Below, piece by piece: positions 1 through 14,628 of a DNA stretch of 64,000 bases. Origin of the DNA: Chlamydomonas reinhardtii (taxonomy: Eukaryota > Chlorophyta > Chlorophyceae > Chlamydomonadales > Chlamydomonadaceae). The position numbers and the translations under genes are program-made. The stretch spans positions 1,246,735-1,310,734 of the forward strand of contig NC_057016.1 in assembly GCF_000002595.2 (NCBI RefSeq). The letters are read 5' to 3'. The notes below the pieces were generated by a model, which was not told where the DNA came from, made no database searches, and was given only the letters and a program-made list of their open reading frames with translations. How positions within the stretch are numbered: position 1 is the stretch's first letter; each line of letters begins with the position of its first letter.

Positions 1-3895
<3,895 letters not shown>

Positions 3896-3987
3896 GGCAT
3901 ACAGGTATACAGATACAATGTTCGTAAGGATTAAAGTGTGAACTCGTCGGTCCCTGACGGTCGCAAAACTGGCACGCAGTGCGCCTT

Positions 3988-4087
3988 CATCCCAGTTCGC
4001 AAGCTGGCGCACTCAACGCCCCACTCTGGTCACACCCTCCATTCAACATCCCAGTTCGCAAGCCAGCACACTGAACGTCACACTCTC
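3988..4087. repeat. Imperfect 59-base tandem duplication upstream of the TIR/TPR gene
   Basis: The block beginning CATCCCAGTTCGCAAG at 3988 recurs at 4047. About 40 bases of each copy align with a few substitutions. It lies in the 387-base gap between the cytidine deaminase stop and the TIR/TPR start, so it is probably in the 5' UTR or promoter. Confidence 0.85.
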
Positions 4088-4281
4088 CCGAGCCACCGCA
4101 CATAATCTACCGCTCAGCTTCTCTCTCTCAGTCCCTTGGCCCCCCTGCCTAATCTACACAGGCCCCGAGACCTCTCCAGCCACACCCCTGGCAGTCCCTC
4201 TTACGCAGGCCCCATACCTCTCCAGATACCGCTCCAGATACCGCCCCGCATGCGCCCCGCACGACCATGTGCCCCTGCTTC

Positions 4282-4707
4282 TCACGCCTTGCGCGTGGGC
4301 AGCACCGTCAGCCGCGCCGCCGGCGCCACCGCCTGCAGCAGCAGCCGGATGTTGGCGGCGTGCTGCACCGGGGCGTCCGGGCGCTCCGCCAGCACCACCT
4401 CCCGGATCTGTGGGGACGAATAGTGTGTGTGTATGCGAGTCGTGAGGACGTGCGTGTGTGTGGCTGATTGTATGTGTGTGCTTAGAGGCAGAGCCCCCCC
4501 CCCCCCCAAACACACACACATACCTGCCCATAGCCGTCTGGTAGCCCGCCCGCCGTCACCGCCGCCACCACCGCCGCGTGGAAGGGCGACATCGAGGGGT
4601 TGTAGGCGGCGCTCTCGATGTAGCCGCCCGAGTGCACGCCGCCGGAGGTGGTGATGATCGCAGCGCCCGAGTGGCAGCGCGTGTAGGGGGCGTAGCACTG
4701 CGTGCGG

Positions 4708-4782
<75 letters not shown>

Positions 4783-7040
4783 TGTGTGTGTGGGGGGGGG
4801 AGGCATAGGTTTTAGCAAGGGAATGACAATGGGGCGCGGGCAGCACTGGAAAGCGGGCATGCGGGCGTGGTGGCAGAGGATGTGGAAGCAGCGGGCGGGT
4901 GAGTGGTTGGCACATCAGCACCCCGCCCCATGCTGTTGCTGTTGCTGTTACTACAGTTGATGAAATAGGACTGGACTTAGCCGCACCGCGCCCCCTTGCA
5001 CATTTAACCACTCCGTTCCCCCATGAACGGCTTCCTCCCCCCCTTTAGGCTCGGGCAAATACTCCCCCCCCCCCCGGCCCCAGCGGCGGCCCACCTGCGG
5101 TCCCACCGGGTCCCCCAAGCCCCACCTTTTGCGCTTCCGCCAGCGCCTCCCCAGCCGCCTGTGCGAACGCGCTGTCCCCCCGCCGTCCCGCCTCCGCCAT
5201 CGCCGCCTCCGCCTCCGGACTCCAGGCCACTGAGTTGCTCTGCTGCTCCAGGAGCAGCGGAAACGGCTCGTCCTGCGCAGGTGCGGGAGCGCGGAAGCCA
5301 GGCGCCGGGCGACGCTACGGTGAGCGGCTGAGGGAGGCATAGCGAAGGGGGGCCTCGAAGCCTCCACAGGAGAGCACTTTTCTGAAAGCGTTTCGGGTAC
5401 GGTAGCTGGTCATGTAGCTGGCCCCACGCCACCACCATCCTCACCGCCACGTCGCCACAATGGGTCACACACACTCACACCCACCCACCCACCCACCTGC
5501 AGGTCCGCCGGCCCGAACCGCTCTGGCAGCAGGTCGTTCAAAAACTTGGGCCTGGCGTCCTTCCCGAAGATGAATTCCAAGTCGTCCTGACAACGTGCGT
5601 TGCCCAGGTCGTTATAGATTGTCGTGCTCAATTGGCGTGCGGAGTGGTGAAAAGCGTGGCAACCGATAAGACAGCAGCACGAACAAACTGCGTCGTGTCT
5701 GTGAACCGTCTTGCTTACTGCTACCGTATCCCACATCTGCCCCTTCACAGCCACTCCGTTGTGTGCCCCCCTGCCCCCCTGGCCCTCACGCTCAACACAA
5801 ACTCACCGCGTCCTTGATCTCGCTATAGAACTGCCTGCAACGAGCGCGAGTGTTGTAAGGAGTGGAGGGGCCTTAGTAGTACGGTACTGACACTCCCACA
5901 GCTCTTTGACCACCGACCGCCGCAGTGTCTGCGCCTCGCTGTCACCGCTGCCTGGACTCGTCCTCATAGTCTCCAGTCGCCGAAACACAGCATCCAGGCA
6001 CCTAAGCACTGCATCACCCAATCAACCCCGGCCCCAACCCGCTCACGCCTTTTCACACGCGCACACACCTGCAGTGCCCACACGGCGCCGCCGATACCGC
6101 CAGGGCACGAATGGAGCTCTCCCCGGCGTGCAAGCAGTTCACCAGCAGGTACTGCTCGCCGTGGATCTGAAGTGGTGCGGGCAGCGGACAGTTCCGATAG
6201 ATTGAACAGCGGAGCGGAGTTGCGGGACCGGTCAGCTTGCGGCATGTGGCTGTGTGGTGCGGGTGAGGGTGCTGCAGTCGGGACGATGTCGTGCAGGTTG
6301 CTTAGCAACGTCAGAGAGTTCCGGGGTATGGTATGTGTCAGTGAAACGAAAGCGCGCGTGTATGTGTATGTGTATGTGCGCGTGCGTGACGCACATGTGT
6401 ACGGTCACCGCGCTCGTCAAGTGCACGGCTGGAAAGCACACAGCCGCGCCCGGCTCCCCACGAGCTCTCACCGAGTTGTTGAGCGCCGTGCCGGGGAACT
6501 CGATGTTGACTCCCACATACACATTGCCTGAGCCGGCCAGTGCCACCGCCCTGCATCGGCGCCCAGGACAGCGGACGCAAAGCACACTAGGTTATAAGTG
6601 AGCGGACGTGGACGGCCTGGCGATATATCCTGAAAATACATGGTTAACCCTCACAACAGAAAACCCCGCCAGCCCGCTTGGGCACCCCGGTCTGAGAGCC
6701 ACGCCGGCACAACCCTAGCCGGCTGTGCGTGTCACCATGCCAGCTGTGCATGCCAACACCTGTTGCCATGTACAGCATGATTCTCTCACCCGACGTGATA
6801 CCCCGAAATGGGCGGCCGCGCGAGCTTTGAGGCGGGCGTGATGAGCGAGAACAATACCTCCTCCGGGCTCTTGCCAGGGTGGGACGCCAGCAACTGCTGC
6901 CACTCCGCGGCTGGGAGAACGAACCTGCCCTTCAGCGGGCTAGAGTCCTGATGTACATGCGGAGAAGCTGATGAGCAGCATGGCTGGGTTGTGGTGCTCT
7001 CCGCGGAGGTGGACGCAGAGCGCGCGATTACCCTGTGCAT
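4282..7040 (-). CDS. CDA: Cytidine deaminase (plant/E. coli dimeric type)
   Basis: It hydrolyses cytidine and deoxycytidine to uridine forms in pyrimidine salvage. Eight exons close in phase: 7040-6790, 6550-6472, 6166-6069, 5834-5807, 5586-5497, 5272-5126, 4697-4524 and 4407-4282, giving 330 residues against about 300 in plant CDA. The N-terminal catalytic domain has GVNIEFPGTALNNS, then HGE (zinc ligand His112, catalytic Glu114) and PCGHC (zinc ligands Cys139 and Cys142). LLPERFGPADL follows. The C-terminal, non-catalytic domain shows CYAPYTRCHSGAA, ESAAYNPSMSP and VVLAERPDAP, as in E. coli Cdd. The first exon is the weakest part: an alternative acceptor at 6947 would need another upstream start exon. 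A 102-base open stretch inside intron 3 is discussed under findings. Confidence 0.93.
4709..4791. repeat. (TG)n microsatellite in a cytidine deaminase intron
   Basis: On the sense (-) strand this is (CA)n ending about 12 bases before the acceptor of the exon that starts at 4697. A run of G follows it on the + strand. Confidence 0.97.
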
Positions 7041-8236
7041 GCTAGTTGCCCTGCGCCCACAAGTGAACGCGCCGATTACTACAATTTCTGCATACTATAC
7101 AGGAAATAATACTACCTGCGCTCCACAATGCTCCGTTGCGCGCGTCCGGCTGAGCTGGGATTCCATGCCTTGAACGCTCTAAAGGAAAAGTGCTGTGGTA
7201 ACATCAGAACTATACTTGATGCGAATGTAATGCGACCAGCAAAGCAGTGGATAACAACGTTCTGTCTTCACAGCTGTAAGTTCCCTGTTACTGTCAGTTT
7301 GCAAGCCGTTCCCGCAGACCAAGTACGCTGAGGCTAAACTCATTTGATCTAAAGCAAACGAAGCTGTGGCCGACCTGGCTGCGAATGGTCATGTTGGGTT
7401 TGTGTCACAAGGGCATGACACGCTTACTCCAGCCCGCGCGCGCCGACACTGTCATGCGTCCTCCCCCCGCCCACGCAAACCGCACACCACATGGCCATCG
7501 CAAACTTAGTAGCACCGATCGACTCGGCTCACTTCCTCAATCATCCTGGAGCAACACCACTGGGCCGCAACACCCTACTTGGTACTTGGGTTCTGTGTGC
7601 CGCAGGGAAGACCCGGAGGCCCCCTCGCTACAGCTTGATTGGGTTTGGTGGACGTTCGCAGCACACCCACAGACATAATAAACACAGCAACAGCTCTGAG
7701 ACATAGTCCCCGTTGGCAAACGCACAGGGCCACAGAGATCGAAATCCGAGTTGGCAGTACTAACATGCCCCCACCCCCTACCTGGCCGCTGCCGCACGCT
7801 GTGCTCTTCGCCCTGGGCGTGTCCCGATTGGCAATTTCCGTCTAGCCATTGTACTAATGACGTCAATTGTTTTAGGCCCACACCCAAGCCACGCAGCACA
7901 TTGTGCAAAGACATGCAGGTAAAACACTAATGCCTTATTCACAGTGTGTGTACAGTATGCACAGCACAACATAAAACGACGGGCGGCGCAACAACATATG
8001 GCTTAGCCATCATGTGCCCGTGCGCCAGAGCTCCCTCCCTGCCGTGCCGGTGAACCGCCTCTGGCCTCTTCCATCTTGCCAGTCACCTCGGCAGCCACAT
8101 GCAAACATGCTTGCCACCAACCGTTGAAACCCCATCATGATGCTGCTGCTGCTGCTGGCTGCTTTTTGCTACAGATGCTGCGTCTAGCTGAATCCCCCTT
8201 TCCCAGCTACTATGGCACGACTCGGCACGGCACGGC
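7041..8236. other. Intergenic: cytidine deaminase upstream region and CTR 3' region
   Basis: No exon is supported on either strand. The stretch must hold the promoter of the cytidine deaminase and the 3' UTR of the copper transporter, both on the - strand. I did not find a TGTAA signal for the transporter here. Confidence 0.6.
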
Positions 8237-11200
8237 TTACGCGCTGTGTACGCAGTTGCAGTCCGCATCCGCTACCGTAACGCGGAACGCCTCCTCCTCT
8301 TCCTCCTCCTCTTCGTCCGACGCCGTTAGCCGCGTCGTGCTGCTGCCGTTGGCGGCGGCGGCGGCGCTGCTGCTGGCGCCCTTCTTGTGGTCAGCAGTGT
8401 TGGCTCCGAGGGCATCGCCAGAACCGCGGCGCGCCTGACCGCGGACACACACAGAAGAATGCAGGAACAAGAACGGATAAGGTACAGGTGGAAGTGTGCT
8501 GCGCACGAGCGCAACAGACATCGCGTGGTGCCGTATCACAACCCGCGCCCCGATAAGCATCTGAAGCCCCCTGGGCACTCTGGCACGGCGTTAACCCCTT
8601 CGACTGCCACAATGACACATCCACATCCACGCACACGCACATGCATACACACACGCAATCACCTTGGCGTTCGCCACGCGGCGCTCGTGGTGCAGGATGG
8701 CTCCGTAGTTTTCCAGCACGTGCCCAAACACCATCGAGCCCAGCACGTAGCCGCCGATGACGGCGCAGAAGAAGCCGATGTTGAAGGTCATGGCGATGAG
8801 CATCATAAAGTAGTCCAGAGTCAGGGAGATGCCTGGCGTCATGTGAGGGACACAGGACACAGGAGGCTGTTAGGGTGGGCGTCCCGGGTCTTCCTGCCTC
8901 CTTCCGCCTCTTCCCGCCTCCCGCCTCCTCCCCTCCCCTCCCCTCCCCTCCCCTCCCCTCCCCTCCCCTNNNNNNNNNNNNNNNNNNNNNNNNNNNNNNN
9001 NNNNNNNNNNNNNNNNNNNNNNNNNNNNNNNNNNNNNNNNNNNNNNNNNNNNNNNNNNNNNNNNNNNNNCCCCTCCCCTCCCCTCCCCTCCCCTCCCCTC
9101 CCCTCCCCTCCCCTCCCCTCCCCTCCTGCTCACCTGTGATGCCGCACTTGATGGCGATCTCCGACAGCTGCTCGCGCGCCGGCAGCCACACGCTGGACGG
9201 CACGGGCGCGGCCTCGCCCAGCGCGGCACGTTCGTGCGCCCAGCGCAGCGACAGGTACCCCTTGAGCGTCTTGAGGCCGGTGGTGACCACACCCATGGCA
9301 ACGATGGCGATGACGCTGCCCGCATACTGGCCTGCAGGCCGCAATCGGGGGAATTAGATTCATGATTAGTAATGGCATTGGTGGACGGTAGACAATCTTG
9401 GGGAACAGCAGGGGGAGGGGGAGACTTGAGGCGACATGGTCGGCAGCGGTACTGAGGGAGGGAACCAGGCAAGCTGGAAATGGTGTGTGCAAAGGAAGCG
9501 ACAAGCGCGCGCCCGCCGCGGATCATGTGAGGGCAGGGGCGCTCAGGCAGGTTACCCAGCAAGATAGCGAGATGTTGGGTGCGTGTCTGTGTGTGTGGGG
9601 AGCAGCTGGGCGGTGAGCTAGCAGCCCGTGCGCCCGCCCCTGCTCATTCGCCTCCTGCTCCAGCCCAGACCGACCCATCCTCCTAGGATGGGTCGGGCGC
9701 TGTGCCCTGGATCCTGGGCCAAGGTATTTGTGGCATCGGACATAGCGGAATCCCCCTTTCCCCGCCGCCGGCCACCCAGCTCGCCACCTAGCCAAGGCCC
9801 CGACCCACCCTGGGTCATGGGCCGCCACTCCTTCCACAGCAGCAGCTCCTGCGTGCGCTGGTGGAAGTACATGAGCATGGAGGGCAGGTACCTGCAGGGA
9901 GCGGGAGGTGGGCGGGGTCAAGGGTGGGTAGGAGAACACTGAGGACAGGGCCCAGCAGGCCCGTCAGGCCTGGCCCTGTCCTCAATCCCGCCCCAAGGCC
10001 TAAGGAAAGGACAAAAATGACGGAGCCGCTGACTTTTTGCCAGTCCAGTATAGCTCCCAGTTCACGGCAATGAGCCCACCAGCCCAGCAGCCCACAAGCG
10101 CTAGCCCGCCCTCGCCCCCTCGCTCACTTGCTGTCGTCCTCCGCACACCACTCCGCCACGTCTTGGGCGCCCGCGGTGTTGCAGAAGCCCCAGAAGTCCT
10201 TGCACACCTGTATAGGCGCGCGGCACAACATAAGCACACACATGCGCGCATTTAGAACATGGTGCCTGAATCTTGTGACGTCAACCTCATAGCTGTAGCC
10301 TGAAGACCCCGTGAACCACCCGCCCCCCCACCCACAAATACAACGTTGTATTGTACCGGTATGATACACCAACTGGACTACAGCAGCACAAAGCCCCTAC
10401 GGTATGCGCCAAATCGCCCCCTGCACCCTTCGCTGCGCGCACGCACCGCCATGTTTGGCATCTCGTGGCATATGCCTGCCAGGCTGCCCAGCGGGTTGGG
10501 GCAGTCGGTGGAGGAGCAAGTGGCGCAGGCGGACATGGGGTGGTCGTCGCAGGCGGAGAACACGTCATTGCGCGCCACCGACCAGGTAGGAAGCCTGTGC
10601 AGAAATGGGGGCACGGGTGCGTTTGAGACGCGTATCATAAACACGTGTGCGCGCTGTACATACCAATGTCTCTGGCTCCGTGCTCCCCGCCCCTTCACAC
10701 CTGCCCCGCGCCATTCCTGGCCGCCCTGACCAGCACCAGCACCCACATCCCTCCCGCACAAGACCCCACCACCGCACACCCCACCCACACCAACCCACCC
10801 CGGGATGGCACGCTGCTCGGCGCACTGCGCCACCACGCTGCCGGCCTTGCCGCACAGCGCCTTGTAGGCCTCGCAGCCGCGCATACCAGGCATGTCGGCG
10901 CACAGGGTGGCCAGCAGCGTGAAGGGCCGGCAGTACTTGGCGGCCACCTTCTGGCCAGAGCCCTGCGCAGGGGGACGGGGTTGGGTGTTGGGGGTTCCAG
11001 GCATGAGTAGTTAGGCAATGGGGTTGAACCTGCAGGCGGACGCCCTGCCCACCATCCCTTTATCCTCTTCCATATCCCGTGACCCATCCCCCCTTCAGTG
11101 TATTATCGACCACCCCCTTCTTCCCCCCGCCCCAGGCACACACGCACCTCCTCGCACGCGACCACCACGGCGCAGCCCGGCATGTCGGGCATGGAGCCGC

Positions 11201-12752
11201 ACAGCTTGGCGATGTCGGCGCCCGCCGCCGCGTCCGGGTACGTGTAGCCCTTGCAGGCCGGCGCCGTGGAGTCCAGCACGCACGGGTCCGCGGAGAAGGG
11301 CGGCGGAGTGCTGCTGCTCACGCCGCCGCCGGGGGTGGTGGGGGTGCGCTGGGAGGCGGGCAGGCACAGCAGCTGTGCGGCCGCGGGGCTCTCGGCGGCG
11401 CACAGGTTTTCCCACGGCTCGCAGCCGCCCATGAGCATGTCGATGCAAGAGTCCGTGTAGGCGACTGCGGGGCCAGGGCAGCAAGAAGGGGAAGCGGTAA
11501 AGGGATGGGGCGAACATCGGAGCGAGCAGTGTGACTCGCTTGGGCCCATTCTGCAAGTCCCCAAGCCCTGCAGCTGTCAGGGCCTACCTGGTAGCTCTGC
11601 CCCTACCCCCTGCGCCTGCGCTACACAACCCGCTTCCGCGGGGCCAACCCTTGCCTGGCGGCTTCGCCCCTGCCCTCGCCCCTGCCCTCGCCCCTGCCCT
11701 CGCCCCTGCCCTCGCCCCTGCCCCAGCCGCTCCAGCGCAGCGCACTCACGCAGCGGGTCGGGCGTGTCGCAGGCGGTGTTGTTGCAGCGCTCGCAGCCCG
11801 CCATGCGGTGCCCTCCCGCGCAGTTGGTCGTCATGTAGTTCTGTGTGCATGCATGACGGGGGTCGAGGATGAGCGTATGCCGGGAACGCAAGGGTTTCCT
11901 CGCCTCAAGAGCTGCCCCAGCCCACGCTCGCCCCAGCCCCACGCCGACCTTGCCTACCAGTGCCCAGCTTCCAGCGACCCCCACCAACAAAGAGCCCTTT
12001 GCCCCGTCAGACCATGTGCTTTGGCAACATGCTACATCTGGGGCATGTTATCCAAGAATGTTTCCCAGAACGGTGCGACGCTGCCCCCGAGCCCGCACCC
12101 GCGCACTCGCCCCTCATGCCGCGCACCTGGACTTGGCTTGTGCTGGTGATCTTGAAGGCCTTTGAGGCCTGACACGCGGTGAAGTTCGCGGGTGTGCTGA
12201 ACGCCTGCTGAAACCTGCACACGCACCGTACGCGGGTGTACCGTGTACAGCAGGGAGCCCACAATTGCATTACGGTACAGTTAAGCCAAGTTGGAAACCG
12301 TGATTCGTAATTCATGACTATGGCTAGGAGTCTGCAGCAGCAGCAATTCCAAGCCCCGGACGCCCGAGTGCTACCCAAAGCTCCGGACGCGCGCGTGTCC
12401 CCCACACGCTCCGCACATCCATTCTGCAACCCGTGCCGTGTGTATTTCTGTACCCCTGTTGCCCGGCCGCCGCGACCCACTTTTTGCATTGTGTGAGAGC
12501 TGGCTGATCCGCGCACAGGGAGATGAAGAGGCGGTCCGTTGCGCACATGGTGCTGCCCAGCGGCGGGCTCGCGTTCCCGTTGCACAGGCGGTAGACGCTG
12601 CATGCCGGCGACCGGTACGCCAGAGCGCCGGTCGTCGTGCAGTAGCCGCTGAGCGCCGCCGCATCCCAAATGAACGAGCTGCACACGTCAGTAGCTACGC
12701 TGATGGTGGCCCAGCTGCTCAAGAGGAGCAGCAGCCCACCCGTCCCTGTCAT
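8237..12752 (-). CDS. CTR: CTR-type copper transporter with three Cys-Met motifs
   Basis: High-affinity Cu(I) importer, expected as a plasma-membrane trimer. Eleven exons close in phase: 12752-12517, 12214-12127, 11840-11750, 11464-11148, 10962-10799, 10594-10447, 10207-10128, 9891-9809, 9331-9134, 8832-8663 and 8434-8237, giving 590 residues. A hydrophobic signal peptide (residues 1-~20) leads a long Cys-rich ectodomain. It carries CxxMxxMxxC three times: CGSMPDMPGC (227-236), CADMPGMRGC (265-274) and CHEMPNMAVC (341-350), the last split by an intron. The Ctr core follows: MLMYFHQ (~380-386), TM1 ~403-425, MLIAM (MxxxM, 479-483) in TM2, and GGYVLG (495-500) in TM3. The cytosolic tail has eight Glu in a row and ends DADCNCVHSA, with two Cys. 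This matches Chlamydomonas assimilatory CTR1/CTR2; I cannot say which paralogue. Confidence 0.93.
8926..9125. repeat. (CCCCT)n satellite interrupted by an assembly gap
   Basis: A pentanucleotide array, (AGGGG)n on the coding strand, lies in the CTR intron 9133-8833. Exactly 100 N at 8970-9069 mark a gap of unknown true size inside it. Confidence 0.97.
11663..11730. repeat. 12-base minisatellite in a CTR intron
   Basis: About five copies of the unit CGCCCCTGCCCT stand in tandem within the CTR intron 11749-11465. Confidence 0.9.
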
Positions 12753-14628
12753 CGCGATGGCCAGTAGCCTACCCCAGGCTAAGGCCCTAGCACCACGCTA
12801 CTACGCACTGCTTAGGCTGACCCGTCGCGCGTGCTTCTTGGGGATCCGTCGTGAAGAGCCACGCAGAAGGGGCAGTTGACCCCAGGTGCAAGTTTTCTGC
12901 AGCAGCCCGTCGCGATCTTTTGCGATAACCTGAAGAAAAAGCCTTATCGCAAAAGGCCTTGCGTAGGCGCCGGTTTATGCAGCGGGATACCGAAAGCGAG
13001 TGACAAGACTTGCTAAAAGCAGGTTAAGATGGAAGCAGCCAGCGACGTTAGTAGAGCATATGAAAGTGAGCTACCTGCCACTGTAGGACGTGGGTAAACT
13101 GGAACGTCAGGGTGAATGATGCGCGTGTGTCCCCATACCGGTCCGCTGGTACTCGGGCCGTCCTGGTTCGGGCGAACCAGCGTTGGAGCGGCTGAATCAA
13201 GCTTGTATTGATAGACGTGGCGCATATTTATGCATATGCAGTTCAATTGTTAGCAGCGGCTACTCCTGCACGGCTCCACGAACGGCCCGCCCGACCCCGC
13301 AGCCTCGCCCCCGGCGGCTTTCCTCTCCTGATGACACCACCAAAGGGATGCGCCACTGGCCTGGCCTGCAAGCATGATTGGTCCAAGCTATAAGTCCGTA
13401 CACAGCTGCTAGTAAGCACAGCCCTCCTGGGTGACCGAAGTAGGTCAAGGTCTCTAGCCATCCCGAACATCCCCGGTGCATCGCCCAGCGACTCAAAAGC
13501 GGCGTTGACGTATATGCACCTGTGTCGGCGCCACATCAAATGACATCGCAGCTTACGCGGCGTATGAAACCACTAGCGCCTTCGCCGCGTGACTGAATTC
13601 GTGCTGCTGTAACCCTGCGTAACTCAAGTAAAGCACATGTGCTTCAACCCACGCCCGACCGATTCTCCCTTACTCCCTGCACACTGCACACAATCATCAT
13701 GTTCCACGTTGCGCTATAGACGCCATCACAGCCTTTGAAGCGCACAAATGCAACATAGAGCGCAAGCTGCGCAACCTGGCGCAACCGGCAACCAAACCAA
13801 TATGTATTCTCTGATGTATACCTATTCATTCCCCCCCGGTCCCGGGCGCGGCCGCTCAAGCCAGCCGGGCATATTCAATTGCTCATTGTAGCTTGTGTAC
13901 CGGTAACAGTTTTGCAGTCTGTGCACTCAACCGGACGCGAGTATTTCCACATCTGTGAGCTGCGCAGGACACAAGCCCACCTACTGGCCGTCATGCGCCA
14001 GCCCTGCTAGGCCTCAATGCCTCATCGCTATGCACCGCAGGCTCCAGGCTCCAGCCACCCCAAGGTAATTCTCGTAACATGCTCCTGGGCGTAGCAGCAA
14101 GGGGTCCCAGACAACAAAAGCAAGCCCCCGTCCATCGCTGCGCACATCTCGCACCTGTGCTATATCGTAAAGCAGCATTCCGCAAGCCATACCGCGAGAA
14201 TCACACTCAACACACCCAAAGATACGGGCTGGCGAGCCGCTAGCGCCGCCACACCCTTATACCTGCTACTTGCTGCGGCTGCGGTAGCCCACGCCTACCA
14301 CTGTGTTCTGCCCTCACACCCGCAGCCCTCCTGCATCATTCCTGAATCCTGCCGCACCGCCCGCAGCTGCAGCCCGCCCACCGTGAACACAATCACCGCA
14401 ATTTCATACATCCCCTTAGTCCGGCTGCGCACAAGAGCACCAATGAACACCTTGGGTTGCACAAGGTGACATGATACTCCATAGCACTTCCCCGCGTCGC
14501 CTATGCAGGGCCGAATGCAGGGATCACATGCTCTGCGCATCACGAGGGTCCCTCTATTATCATGATATCTCGCAATTCTTACCGCAGCCGCTAAGCTGCC
14601 CTGCGCCAAGCCACCACTCCACCAGGCA
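12753..14628. other. Intergenic: CTR upstream region and 3' region of the next gene
   Basis: No coding exon is supported. It holds the CTR promoter, a perfect 12-base inverted repeat at 12917-12955, and the 3' region of the gene ending at 14629. A single GTAC, the core recognised by the copper regulator CRR1, sits at 13149-13152. One such tetramer per few hundred bases is expected by chance, so I do not call it a site. Confidence 0.55.
12917..12955. repeat. Perfect 12-base inverted repeat (hairpin)
   Basis: CTTTTGCGATAA (12917-12928) and TTATCGCAAAAG (12944-12955) flank a 15-base loop, 165 bases upstream of the CTR start codon. This AT-rich patch differs from its surroundings. Confidence 0.9.

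Noticed and set aside
13149-13152. GTAC as a CRR1 copper-response core in the CTR promoter
   Set aside because: A lone tetramer is expected by chance at this density and no paired site was found within 400 bases of the start.
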